Part shown: positions 36,807 to 45,030 of the stretch, piece by piece
Layout: each line of letters starts with the position of its first letter
Position numbering within the stretch: position 1 is the stretch's first letter
Position numbers and translations under genes: made by a program
Origin: Ignavibacteria bacterium
Lineage (GTDB): Bacteria; Bacteroidota; Ignavibacteria; Tepidaquicellales; OLB5
Reading direction: 5' to 3'
Length of the DNA stretch: 64,000 nucleotides
NCBI GenBank assembly: GCA_017303675.1
Contig: JAFLBX010000002.1
Span: 248,001-312,000 of the forward strand
Notes under the pieces: model-generated
Seen by the model: the letters and a program-made list of their open reading frames with translations, nothing else
Told to the model about the DNA's origin: nothing
The model's database searches: none

Positions 36807-37202
36807 ATGTACACCGATCCAATATCAGATTATTTAACAAGAATAAGGAACGCTCAGAAAGCGAAAAAGAAATCAGTAGAAATCCCTGCTTCCAAAATGA
36901 AGCTCAGGATCACTGAAATTCTTAACAAGAACGGTTTTATCGGAGATTTTAACGTTGTTGAAACTGCGAATAAACAGGGAAGCATTGTAATAAAGCTGAA
37001 ATATAATAACAGTGAAGGTGTTATCCTTGGGCTTGAAAGAGTGAGCCGTCCGGGTATCCGTAAATATGTTGAAAGTACAGCTATTCCCAAAGTGCTTAAC
37101 GGCCTTGGAGTTAATATTGTGTCAACATCAAAAGGATTAATGACCGATAAAGAAGCCAGGAAACTGGGAGTCGGCGGAGAAGTAGTCTGCAGTATTTGGT
37201 AA
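36807..37202 (+). CDS. rpsH: 30S ribosomal protein S8
   Basis: S8 binds helix 21 of 16S rRNA and represses the spc operon in E. coli. The 131-residue product begins [18 protein letters not shown] and ends with [26 protein letters not shown], the family's conserved tail. ATG start. Confidence 0.97.
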   Translation: MYTDPISDYLTRIRNAQKAKKKSVEIPASKMKLRITEILNKNGFIGDFNVVETANKQGSIVIKLKYNNSEGVILGLERVSRPGIRKYVESTAIPKVLNGLGVNIVSTSKGLMTDKEARKLGVGGEVVCSIW

Positions 37203-37240
37203 TTTTTTAATAAAGTTTAAGTTATAAACATCAGAAATAA

Positions 37241-37780
37241 ATGTCAAGAATAGGTAAAAAGCCGGTAAAAATATTAAAAGGCGTAAAAGTAGAAAAATCA
37301 GGCGATAATATCACTGTTAACGGACCCAAGGGTTCATTAAGCCTGTATGTTAACCCGATCATCAAATCAGAGATCAGGGAAGATGAAGTAGAGTTTATAC
37401 GCGGTTCTGATCTGAAAAGAGAAAAATCTCTTCATGGCTTATACGCTATACTTGTAAAAAATATGATAAACGGCGTGACCGAAGGATTTTCCAGGAAGCT
37501 AGAGCTTGTTGGTATCGGTTACCGTGCAGAAATTAAACAGGGGTTATTGTATTTAAGTTTAGGCTTTTCTCACCCTGTAATTTTTACCGCTCCTGAAGGA
37601 ATTAAAATAGATGTGCTCTCAGATACGTCTATTCAGATATCAGGTATTGATAAGCAGCTGGTTGGACTTGTAGCTGCAAAAATAAGGTCCTTAAAGAAAC
37701 CTGAGCCGTATAAAGGCAAGGGAATCAAGTATGAAGGTGAATTCATAAGAAGAAAAGCCGGTAAAGCAGCCGCTAAATAA
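37241..37780 (+). CDS. rplF: 50S ribosomal protein L6
   Basis: L6 lies near the factor-binding site of the 50S subunit. The 179-residue product begins SRIGKKPVKI and has VNGPKGSLS, GYRAEIKQGLLYLSLGFSHP and the C-terminal PEPYKGKGIKYEGEFIRRKAGK. ATG start. Confidence 0.97.
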   Translation: MSRIGKKPVKILKGVKVEKSGDNITVNGPKGSLSLYVNPIIKSEIREDEVEFIRGSDLKREKSLHGLYAILVKNMINGVTEGFSRKLELVGIGYRAEIKQGLLYLSLGFSHPVIFTAPEGIKIDVLSDTSIQISGIDKQLVGLVAAKIRSLKKPEPYKGKGIKYEGEFIRRKAGKAAAK

Positions 37781-37831
37781 TCTATAATTCACGAAATTTA
37801 TTAAAGTTAAGAAATCTAATTTTTATTTATA

Positions 37832-38197
37832 ATGCCGACAAAAACAAATTTATTACCGCGTAAGAAAATAAAGCTCAGAATAAGAAAAAGAGTAACAGGA
37901 ACTGCAGAGGTGCCGAGGTTTGTAATATACAGAAGCCTGAGCAATGTTTATGCACAGCTGATAGATGATATAAACGGCAAAACGTTATGTTCGGTATCAT
38001 CAATTGCAAAAGATACAAAAGGGGAAGCCTCAAAGATTTCCAAAACAGATAAAAGTAAGCTTATCGGAAAAAAGATAGCTGAAAAAGCTGCAGAGAAGAA
38101 TATTTCAAAAGTAGTTTTTGATAGAAACGGCTACCTTTATCACGGTAGAGTAAAGGCTATTGCAGATGCAGCGCGCGAAGCCGGGCTTAAGTTCTAG
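37832..38197 (+). CDS. rplR: 50S ribosomal protein L18
   Basis: L18 binds 5S rRNA. The 121-residue product has RKRVTGTAEVPRFVIYRSLSNVYAQLIDD and ends KVVFDRNGYLYHGRVKAIADAAREAGLKF. ATG start. A tRNA-Gln gene begins 49 bases downstream, before rpsE. Confidence 0.97.
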   Translation: MPTKTNLLPRKKIKLRIRKRVTGTAEVPRFVIYRSLSNVYAQLIDDINGKTLCSVSSIAKDTKGEASKISKTDKSKLIGKKIAEKAAEKNISKVVFDRNGYLYHGRVKAIADAAREAGLKF

Positions 38198-38246
38198 TCT
38201 TTGTTATATTAGCGGCCCTAACTCCACTGGAATTAATAAATTAAAT

Positions 38247-38317
38247 TCTCGGGTCGTCTAATGGCAGGACAGCGGCCTTTGGAGCCGTTAGTGGAGGTTC
38301 GAATCCTCCCCTGAGAA
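38247..38317 (+). tRNA. tRNA-Gln, anticodon UUG
   Basis: The cloverleaf folds by hand. The acceptor TCTCGGG pairs with CCTGAGA (one G-T), the D stem is GTCT/GGAC, and the anticodon stem GCGGC/GCCGT encloses loop CTTTGGA. The T stem GGAGG/CCTCC encloses TTCGAAT, with a 4-base variable loop. The anticodon is TTG (38279-38281), reading CAA and CAG. CCA is not encoded. It lies in the 210-base gap between rplR and rpsE, in operon orientation, so it probably has to be cut out of the ribosomal protein transcript unless it has its own promoter. Confidence 0.87.
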
Positions 38318-38407
38318 CAGAAATCTCCAAAAAAGTAGCATATTGTGGATTTTTATATTTTTTTTATATATATTTGTAATTAGAAACGTTTAGGAAAATA
38401 TCGTTTA

Positions 38408-38914
38408 ATGGCAAAAAAAGTAAAAGCAGGCGAATTACAGTTAAAAGATAAGTTAGTCTACATCGGTAGGGTGGCTAAAGTAGTAAAAGGCGGAAGAAGA
38501 TTCAGCTTTACATCAGTTATTGTAGTTGGCGATGGCAACGGGCACGTTGGTATCGGATTAGGAAAAGCAAATGAAGTATCTGCGGCTATCGCAAAAGGTT
38601 CAGATGACGCCAGAAAGAACCTGGTTTATGTTCCTTTGAGAAAAGGTACATTACCTCATGAAGTTATCGGCAAATACGGAGCCGGTAAAGTTTTACTTAA
38701 ACCTGCTACACCGGGTACCGGTTTGATCGCCGGCGGCGGCGTAAGAGCTGTTCTTGAGGCTGCAGGGATACAGGATGTGTTAACAAAGTCACTTGGTTCA
38801 TCAAATGCTCATAATGCTGTAAAAGCTACTATGAACGCTTTAAAGAACATCTATGATGCCAAAGCAATGGCTTCAAGAAGAGGCGTTGATATACAAACAG
38901 TTATCATGAATTAA
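38408..38914 (+). CDS. rpsE: 30S ribosomal protein S5
   Basis: S5 contributes to decoding accuracy and to mRNA helicase activity of the ribosome. The 168-residue product has [37 protein letters not shown] and the C-terminal [24 protein letters not shown] start, 90 bases after the tRNA-Gln. Confidence 0.97.
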   Translation: MAKKVKAGELQLKDKLVYIGRVAKVVKGGRRFSFTSVIVVGDGNGHVGIGLGKANEVSAAIAKGSDDARKNLVYVPLRKGTLPHEVIGKYGAGKVLLKPATPGTGLIAGGGVRAVLEAAGIQDVLTKSLGSSNAHNAVKATMNALKNIYDAKAMASRRGVDIQTVIMN

Positions 38915-38934
38915 GAGAGGACAGAACAGAGATA

Positions 38935-39111
38935 ATGGCAAAGATAAAAGTACAGCAGACAGGAAGCACAATAGACAGGCCGAAACACCAGAAAAGAGTT
39001 ATTGAAGCTCTTGGGCTTGGCAAAATTTCAAAAGTTAAGGAACACAATGATACTCCTCAGATCAGGGGTATGATCAATAAAGTTAAGCATTTAGTAAAAG
39101 TTATAAATTAA
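38935..39111 (+). CDS. rpmD: 50S ribosomal protein L30
   Basis: The 58-residue product (MAKIKVQQTGSTIDRPKHQK..., ending HLVKVIN) has the family's length and pattern, including the TIxRPxxQKxxxxALGLGK core. It starts 20 bases after rpsE behind a GAGAGGA site. In the usual order rplO would follow directly; here a barrel-protein gene intervenes. Confidence 0.93.
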   Translation: MAKIKVQQTGSTIDRPKHQKRVIEALGLGKISKVKEHNDTPQIRGMINKVKHLVKVIN

Positions 39112-39134
39112 AGATTTTCACTTCAGGACCGAAA

Positions 39135-39161
39135 TAATCATGAAAGACGTCATCGTGATTA
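39135..39161 (+). promoter_or_regulatory. Inverted repeat between rpmD and the barrel-protein gene
   Basis: TAATCATGA (39135-39143) pairs with TCGTGATTA (39153-39161), one G-T pair, around a 9-base loop containing GACGT. No T run follows, so it is not a terminator. It lies 59 bases before the ATG of the barrel gene and could be an operator or an mRNA stem that separates its expression from the ribosomal genes. Confidence 0.35.
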
Positions 39162-39219
39162 AAGTAGAGATTGAGTGACTTAAACAACATTAATAAACAT
39201 TATAGGAGGAAAAAAAGTA

Positions 39220-40440
39220 ATGTTAAAACATTTTCTAGCAGTTATGTTACTGTTTGTTATGGGCGTGAGCACTTATTCACAGTCTATACCGAGCGGAACT
39301 GGTAGATACACAGCTTTAGGCGGTTCACCGTTCATATTGGATGCTCATGTTGATATGTTGAACAACCCGGCTTGGAACAATTATTACAGAAACTATGCAT
39401 TTGCAGATCTTACACCTGAAACAGGTGCTGGATTCGACGGACACGCTGGTGTTACATTCGGTGTTGGCAAAAAATGGAATCTCGGTTTCATCGTTAACAG
39501 AAGAAGTGATATGTGGGAAAGCTTCAGAGATACCACAAACACATTTTTCCCTGGTAACGTTCAGTCACCAATAGTTCCTTTCATGGGTCTTATTGGTACA
39601 TCAGCCAGCAAAAACTTCCATATCGCACTTGCTCCGTATGTTGCAATGTGGAACAGCAAAACAACATCATCAGATACATTAGTTGGTAACAGTGATGCAA
39701 GCTCAAGCTCAATGGGTGCAAACTTAGGTTTCATCTATATGATCAAAAAAGGATGGATCGAAGGTAACTTCACATTCAGAATGAACAAATACAAAAGCGA
39801 AAACACAGTTGGTTCAACAACAACAACAGTTGAAAACGACGGTGGTATTCAGTTCGGCGCTAACTTCAGAGGATGGATCTATCCTTCAAAAGGCAGCAAA
39901 GTAGCTATCGTTCCTGTATTAGGATTCAACACAATGAGCTTCCAGCCTAAGAGCACATCAGGTTCAACAACAGTTACAGGCTTAAACTACAGCTGGATGA
40001 ACATCAGCGGCGGCGTTGGCTTAAACTGGCCAATAATGGATGATATCCAGATCGCTGGCGGTGTTACAGCTTTCTATAACACAGCTAAAGCTGATTCAGG
40101 CAACATCGAAATAAAGAGCACAGATTTCATCGCTCCTAATTTCCATATGGCTGTTGAAACAAGAATCGCTGACTGGTTAACAGGCAGACTTGGTTTCTCA
40201 AAAGGTATCAACTCAGAGAGCAACAAAGTTACTGCAGGTTCAACAACAGGCGAGCAGACAGGTTTAAGCGTTGTGAATGCATCATCAATCAGCCTTGGTG
40301 CTGGTTTCCATTTCGGCAGACTTAGCTTAGATGCTACAATCTCCGAAAGATGGTTCAAACACGGCTTTAACTTCTTAAGCGGCGGCGATAATGAAGATAT
40401 GTTCGGCGTTATTTCAGCTTCTTATAACTTCGCTAAGTAA
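39220..40440 (+). CDS. Outer-membrane beta-barrel-like protein inside the spc operon
   Basis: The 406-residue product has a signal peptide (to about STYSQ, residue 21), then SGTGRYTALGGSPFILDAHVDMLNNPA, reminiscent of PorV/FadL-like barrels. Alternating strands such as GKKWNLGFIVNRRSD follow, and it ends ISASYNFAK with a terminal aromatic/hydrophobic pattern expected of barrels. Codon choice is strikingly restricted (mostly AAC, TTC, ATC, GGC) and the ribosome-binding site TAGGAGGAAA is the best in the window, both signs of very high expression. It lies between rpmD and rplO, with a terminator after it. The specific function is unknown. Confidence 0.75.
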   Translation: MLKHFLAVMLLFVMGVSTYSQSIPSGTGRYTALGGSPFILDAHVDMLNNPAWNNYYRNYAFADLTPETGAGFDGHAGVTFGVGKKWNLGFIVNRRSDMWESFRDTTNTFFPGNVQSPIVPFMGLIGTSASKNFHIALAPYVAMWNSKTTSSDTLVGNSDASSSSMGANLGFIYMIKKGWIEGNFTFRMNKYKSENTVGSTTTTVENDGGIQFGANFRGWIYPSKGSKVAIVPVLGFNTMSFQPKSTSGSTTVTGLNYSWMNISGGVGLNWPIMDDIQIAGGVTAFYNTAKADSGNIEIKSTDFIAPNFHMAVETRIADWLTGRLGFSKGINSESNKVTAGSTTGEQTGLSVVNASSISLGAGFHFGRLSLDATISERWFKHGFNFLSGGDNEDMFGVISASYNFAK

Positions 40441-40462
40441 ATTAATATTTTAATATAAATTT

Positions 40463-40492
40463 AGACCCCTCGTAGAAATACGAGGGGTCTTT
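40463..40492 (+). terminator. Rho-independent terminator inside the spc operon
   Basis: GACCCCTCGTA (40464-40474) pairs perfectly over 11 bp with TACGAGGGGTC (40479-40489) around GAAA, followed by TTTATT. It lies after the barrel-protein gene and before rplO, so rplO-secY and later genes need read-through or a further promoter. Confidence 0.9.
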
Positions 40493-40516
40493 ATTGTAAG
40501 ACTTTAGGAAAAGATA

Positions 40517-40975
40517 ATGGACGTTTTAAGCAATTTAAAATACGCAGAAGGTTCAAAGAAAAAGAGAAAAAGAATCGGCAGAGGTGTTGGTTCAGGACAC
40601 GGTAAAACTTCAACCAGAGGTATGAACGGACAGGGTTCACGTTCAGGCAGCGGTGTAAGAGCATGGTTCGAAGGCGGTCAGATGCCAATTCAAAGAAGAT
40701 TACCTAAATTTGGATTTACAAATCCGGGCAGAGTTGAATTTCAAGTTTTAAATCTTGGTAAGCTGCAGAGTTTTTACGATAAAGGTAAATTAAGCGACCA
40801 GAATTTAAATCCTGAAACACTCTATAAGCTTGGAGTGATCTCAAACGGTAAATTACCTCTTAAGATATTAGGTGAAGGTGAATTTAAACAGAAACTCGAA
40901 ATAAGCGCTCATAAATTCAGTAAAACTGCGCTCGATAAAATTGAAAAAAGCGGGGGCAAGGCAATTACTTTATGA
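40517..40975 (+). CDS. rplO: 50S ribosomal protein L15
   Basis: L15 is a late-assembly 50S protein. The 152-residue product has KKRKRIGRGVGSGHGKTSTRGMNGQGSRSG with RRLPKFGFTN, the family hallmark. ATG start, 24 bases after the terminator. Its last 4 bases overlap the secY start. Confidence 0.97.
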   Translation: MDVLSNLKYAEGSKKKRKRIGRGVGSGHGKTSTRGMNGQGSRSGSGVRAWFEGGQMPIQRRLPKFGFTNPGRVEFQVLNLGKLQSFYDKGKLSDQNLNPETLYKLGVISNGKLPLKILGEGEFKQKLEISAHKFSKTALDKIEKSGGKAITL

Positions 40976-42309
40976 GTGGTTTTGTAGACAGTTTCAGAAA
41001 TATATTTAAAATTCAGGAATTACGGCAAAGGATAATATTTACGGTATTACTCCTTATTGTCGTTAGAATAGGTGCCCACATAACACTTCCGGGTATTGAT
41101 ACCGGACTGCTTGCTGAGGCAACCAAAAACCAGTCAGATAATACTCTTTTTGGATTGTATGATCTGTTCGTAGGCGGAGCGTTTAAAAATGCTGCTATAT
41201 TCGCATTAGGTATAATGCCTTATATCAGTTCATCCATTATCATACAGCTTTTAGGAGCTGTTGTTCCTTACTTCCAGAAGCTCCAGAAAGAAGGAGAAGC
41301 AGGAAGAAAGAAAATTAACCAGTTAACCAGGTACGGAACTGTTCCTGTAGCTTTAATGCAGGCATGGGGAGTTAGTGTTCAGTTAAAGAGCAGAAATGTT
41401 GCTGGCGTTAGCATTGTTTCGCCGGATGTTTCACCTGTTCTTTTCACTATTTCGTGTATCATTCTAATGACGGCGGGCACCATCTTTATGATGTGGCTTG
41501 GTGAACAGATCACCGAACGCGGAATCGGTAACGGTATTTCACTTATCATTTTTGTCGGTATCATCGACAGGCTGCCATATGCATTCCTTGATGAATACCA
41601 GGTTGTTGCTTCAGGCGCAAGAAGTATTATTGTTGAGCTTATAATTATTGCAGGACTTGTATTAATTATTGCAGGTGTGGTCATGGTCACACAGGCGATG
41701 AGGAGGATACCTGTTCAATACGCCAAGCGTGTTGTAGGAAGAAAGATATACGGCGGTGTTACGCAGTATATTCCGTTAAGGGTCAACCAGGCAGGTGTTA
41801 TGCCAATCATTTTTGCCCAGTCAATAATGTTCGTTCCGAACACAATATTGACCTTCTTCCCTAACAGCCAGTTCATGCAGGATATTTCAAAATACTTTGA
41901 TCATACCAGTATGGTTTACGCTTTTCTTTACGGTACGCTGATAGTATTCTTCACGTATTTCTACACAGCTATTGCGTTCAACCCTAAAGATGTTTCAGAT
42001 AATATGAAAAAGCAGGGCGGCTTTGTTCCGGGTGTAAGGCCTGGAAAAGCAACTTCTGATTTTATTGATAATATTTTAACAAAGATCACATTACCCGGTT
42101 CAATATTCCTTGCAATTATTGCCATAATGCCGGCATTTATTGCACAGGCCGGTGTAACTGAAGGTCTTGCCCAATTCTTCGGCGGCACAAGCCTTCTTAT
42201 AGTAGTAGGTGTTGCGCTTGATACTCTTCAGCAGATCGAATCTCATCTTGTGATGAGGCATTATGACGGATTTATGAAGAGCGGTAAAATTAAAGGCAGA
42301 AGAGGTTAG
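40972..42309 (+). CDS. secY: Protein translocase subunit SecY
   Basis: SecY forms the protein-conducting channel in the cytoplasmic membrane. The 445-residue product has ten hydrophobic segments. It also has the N-terminal RIGAHITLPGID and GIMPYISSSIIIQLL, WLGEQITERGIGNGISLIIF and the C-terminal cytoplasmic FNPKDVSDNMKKQGGFVPGVRPGKAT. ATG overlaps the rplO stop (ATGA). The adk gene that often lies between secY and map is absent. Confidence 0.97.
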   Translation: MSGFVDSFRNIFKIQELRQRIIFTVLLLIVVRIGAHITLPGIDTGLLAEATKNQSDNTLFGLYDLFVGGAFKNAAIFALGIMPYISSSIIIQLLGAVVPYFQKLQKEGEAGRKKINQLTRYGTVPVALMQAWGVSVQLKSRNVAGVSIVSPDVSPVLFTISCIILMTAGTIFMMWLGEQITERGIGNGISLIIFVGIIDRLPYAFLDEYQVVASGARSIIVELIIIAGLVLIIAGVVMVTQAMRRIPVQYAKRVVGRKIYGGVTQYIPLRVNQAGVMPIIFAQSIMFVPNTILTFFPNSQFMQDISKYFDHTSMVYAFLYGTLIVFFTYFYTAIAFNPKDVSDNMKKQGGFVPGVRPGKATSDFIDNILTKITLPGSIFLAIIAIMPAFIAQAGVTEGLAQFFGGTSLLIVVGVALDTLQQIESHLVMRHYDGFMKSGKIKGRRG

Positions 42310-42335
42310 GAGCAGGATTTGGTGAGGAGCAAGGT

Positions 42336-43091
42336 TTGGTAAAAACCGCTGCCCAAATAGAAGCAGTAAGAGAAAGTTGTTCAATAGTAGCAGGTGTTCT
42401 TTCTTATATAGAAAAATTCCTTAAACCGGGAATTACTACTTTGGAAATAGATAAGCTGGTTGAAGATTATATATTATCCAAAAACGGATACCCGGCATTT
42501 AAAGGTTATAAGGTACACAAAAATATATTTCCGGCAAGTTCCTGCATATCAATTAACGAAGAGGTGGTTCATGGTATCCCCGGCAGCAGAAAGCTGCTTG
42601 AAGGAGATATAGTAAGCGTTGATGTTGGTGTAAAAAAGAACGGTTACTATGGCGATGGAGCGAAAACTTTCGCAATAGGCGAAGTATCACCTGCAAAGAA
42701 GAAATTGCTTAAGATTGCAGAAGAAAGCCTTTACCTCGGACTTGAAAATGCAAGAGACGGATTTTACATCAATGATGTTTCTATGGCAATACAGCAGCAT
42801 GTTGAAGCTGCGGGATTTTCGGTTGTAAGGGATCTTGTTGGACACGGCATCGGGGAAGAGCTTCACGAAGACCCGCCGATACCAAATTATTATCACAGCG
42901 GTTACAGGGCCAAGTTCAAAGAAGGTATGACGGTTGCAATTGAGCCTATGGTTAATTACGGAACGTACAAAGTTAAAGTGTTAAGCGATAAATGGACATA
43001 TGTAACTGCAGACGGTAAACCAAGCGCGCATTTTGAACATTCAGTCTTAATTACCAAGGGGCAGCCTGAAATTTTAACTAAGGAGAATTAA
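42336..43091 (+). CDS. map: Methionine aminopeptidase, type I
   Basis: This enzyme removes the initiator methionine from nascent proteins. The 251-residue product has the dinuclear metal ligands in order: VSVDVGVKKNGYYGDGAKTF (two Asp), VGHGIGEELHEDPPIPNY (His), MTVAIEPM (Glu) and FEHSVLI (near the last Glu). KGYKVHKNIFPASSCISINEEVVHGIP is also typical. The start is TTG at 42336 behind AGGAGCA, the second copy of a 17-bp tandem duplication that contains both a ribosome-binding site and a TTG. Confidence 0.95.
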   Translation: MVKTAAQIEAVRESCSIVAGVLSYIEKFLKPGITTLEIDKLVEDYILSKNGYPAFKGYKVHKNIFPASSCISINEEVVHGIPGSRKLLEGDIVSVDVGVKKNGYYGDGAKTFAIGEVSPAKKKLLKIAEESLYLGLENARDGFYINDVSMAIQQHVEAAGFSVVRDLVGHGIGEELHEDPPIPNYYHSGYRAKFKEGMTVAIEPMVNYGTYKVKVLSDKWTYVTADGKPSAHFEHSVLITKGQPEILTKEN

Positions 43092-43100
43092 AGTTAATTA

Positions 43101-43319
43101 ATGTCAAAGCAGGGAACAATTAAAGTTGACGGTATTATTACTGATACTCTGCCAAATGCTGCATTCAAGGTAAAGCTGGAAAATGGGCACGAAATTATTG
43201 CTCATATATCAGGTAAAATGAGAATGAATTTTATTAAAATTCTCGAAGGCGATAAGGTTTCAGTTGAGCTTTCGCCGTATGACCTGACAAGAGGCAGAAT
43301 AACATACAGGTATAAATAA
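43101..43319 (+). CDS. infA: Translation initiation factor IF-1
   Basis: IF-1 occupies the A site during initiation. The 72-residue product has the S1/OB-fold pattern: [39 protein letters not shown], then [26 protein letters not shown] start, 9 bases after map. Only the initial KQG replaces the more common KED. Confidence 0.97.
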   Translation: MSKQGTIKVDGIITDTLPNAAFKVKLENGHEIIAHISGKMRMNFIKILEGDKVSVELSPYDLTRGRITYRYK

Positions 43320-43392
43320 TCAGTATTAACCGGTTTTAAAGCGTCAAAAATTATTACAGGCATTTATATAAAGATTAAAAGAGGTAACTAAA

Positions 43393-43506
43393 ATGAAAGT
43401 AAGAAGTTCGGTTAAGAAAATGTGCGAACACTGCAAGATCATCAAGAGAAAAGGTGTTATAAGAGTTATTTGCAAAAACCCGAAACATAAACAAAGACAG
43501 GGATAA
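43393..43506 (+). CDS. rpmJ: 50S ribosomal protein L36
   Basis: The 37-residue product ([20 protein letters not shown]..., ending KQRQG) is L36 of the zinc-binding type, with CxxC, a third Cys and a His (CEHC...VIC...KH). AGAGGT precedes the ATG. It lies between infA and rpsM as in most bacteria. Confidence 0.95.
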   Translation: MKVRSSVKKMCEHCKIIKRKGVIRVICKNPKHKQRQG

Positions 43507-43530
43507 TAAATTTATCAGGAGTAATTTCAA

Positions 43531-43914
43531 TTGGCAAGAATAGCAGGAATTGATCTTCCAAAAAACAAAAGAGTTGTAATAGGTTTAACTTCAATTTACG
43601 GGATCGGAAAAACCACTTCAGAAAAAATTCTGGAAAGGACCGGCATTAGCCAGGATAAAAAGGTTGCTGATCTTACTGATGATGAAGTTAACCAGATACG
43701 TAATATCATTACCTCAGAGATCAAGGTAGAAGGCGCTTTAAAGTCTGAAGTTCAGGCTAATATAAAGAGGCTTATGGATATTGGCTCTAACAGGGGCAAA
43801 CGCCACAGGAGAGGGCTGCCTGTCAGAGGCCAGAGAACCAAGACCAATGCAAGGACAAGAAAAGGCAAGAGGAAAACTGTTGCAGGCAAGAAGAAAGCTG
43901 CTGCCAAGAAGTAA
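43531..43914 (+). CDS. rpsM: 30S ribosomal protein S13
   Basis: S13 contacts P-site tRNA and the 50S subunit. The 127-residue product begins [25 protein letters not shown] and has [28 protein letters not shown] at the basic C-terminus. The start is TTG (TTGGCAAGA) behind an AGGAG site. Confidence 0.97.
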   Translation: MARIAGIDLPKNKRVVIGLTSIYGIGKTTSEKILERTGISQDKKVADLTDDEVNQIRNIITSEIKVEGALKSEVQANIKRLMDIGSNRGKRHRRGLPVRGQRTKTNARTRKGKRKTVAGKKKAAAKK

Positions 43915-43980
43915 CCTGGCGGTTAGATTCTCTTCTGTATTTTTAAATACTAAAGTAACTGAAAGCATAATTTATATATA

Positions 43981-44367
43981 ATGACACAGCAGGTAAAAAA
44001 AACCAAAAAGAAAGCTATAGTTGAATCCACAGGTGTAGCGCATATTAAAGCAACTTTTAATAATGTGATAGTTACACTTACCGATGTAACAGGAAATACA
44101 ATTTCCTGGGCATCATCAGGAAAAATGGGATTCAAAGGCTCAAAAAAGAATACACCATTTGCAGCGCAGGTTGCGGCTGAAAGCGCAGCGAAAACCGCGC
44201 TTGATGCAGGCTTAAGAAAAGTTGATGTATTCATTAAAGGACCCGGTTCCGGACGTGAAGCGGCAATAAGATCACTTCAGACCTCAGGGCTTGAGATCTT
44301 AAGTATTAAGGATATTACTCCAATACCGCATAACGGATGCAGACCACCTAAAAGAAGAAGAGTATAA
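43981..44367 (+). CDS. rpsK: 30S ribosomal protein S11
   Basis: S11 is part of the 30S platform near the E site. The 128-residue product has [39 protein letters not shown] and the C-terminal [24 protein letters not shown] start, 66 bases after rpsM. Confidence 0.98.
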   Translation: MTQQVKKTKKKAIVESTGVAHIKATFNNVIVTLTDVTGNTISWASSGKMGFKGSKKNTPFAAQVAAESAAKTALDAGLRKVDVFIKGPGSGREAAIRSLQTSGLEILSIKDITPIPHNGCRPPKRRRV

Positions 44368-44392
44368 AGAATAAAATTTAATATATCTATAA

Positions 44393-45022
44393 ATGGCAAG
44401 ATACACAGGACCAAGCTGCAAACTTTGCAGAAGAGAAAAGACAAAATTATTCCTTAAGGGCACAAAATGTTTCACTGAAAAATGCCCTGTGGAAAGAAAG
44501 AATTATGCCCCTGGTCAGCATGGACTTTCAAGAAGAGCTAAAGTCTCAGATTACTCGATTCAGCTGAGAGAGAAGCAGAAAGTAAAAAGAACATACGGTG
44601 TTCTTGAAACACAGTTCAGGAATTACTTCGAGCTGGCTTCCAAACAAAAAGGCAGAACAGGTGAAAACCTCGTTAAGCTTCTTGAAAGAAGGCTGGATAA
44701 CATTGTATACCGTTCAGGTTTAGCTCCTTCAAGAAAAGCAGCAAGACAGCTTATTCTTCATAAGCATTTCAAGATCAACGGCCAGGCTGTTAATATTCCT
44801 TCTTATTTATTAAAAGCCGGTGATTCAATACAGGTAAAAGATAACAGCAAGCAGGTTAAAGTATTTCATGAATCAATGAAACGCGTTAAAGATGATATGC
44901 TTCCCGGCTGGATATCTGTTGATAAATCTGCTTTAAAAGGAACACTGTTGGCTATCCCGGAAAGGATAGATATTCCGTTTAACGCCAACGAACAATTAAT
45001 TGTTGAATTATATTCAAAATAG
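44393..45022 (+). CDS. rpsD: 30S ribosomal protein S4
   Basis: S4 nucleates 16S rRNA 5'-domain folding and in several bacteria represses the alpha operon. The 209-residue product has a zinc-type N-terminus (CKLCRREKTKLFLKGTKCFTEKCPVERK, four Cys) and the S4 RNA-binding domain LERRLDNIVYRSGLAPSRKAARQLILHKHFKING. ATG start, 8 bases before rpoA. Confidence 0.97.
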   Translation: MARYTGPSCKLCRREKTKLFLKGTKCFTEKCPVERKNYAPGQHGLSRRAKVSDYSIQLREKQKVKRTYGVLETQFRNYFELASKQKGRTGENLVKLLERRLDNIVYRSGLAPSRKAARQLILHKHFKINGQAVNIPSYLLKAGDSIQVKDNSKQVKVFHESMKRVKDDMLPGWISVDKSALKGTLLAIPERIDIPFNANEQLIVELYSK

Positions 45023-45030
45023 AAATAAAC

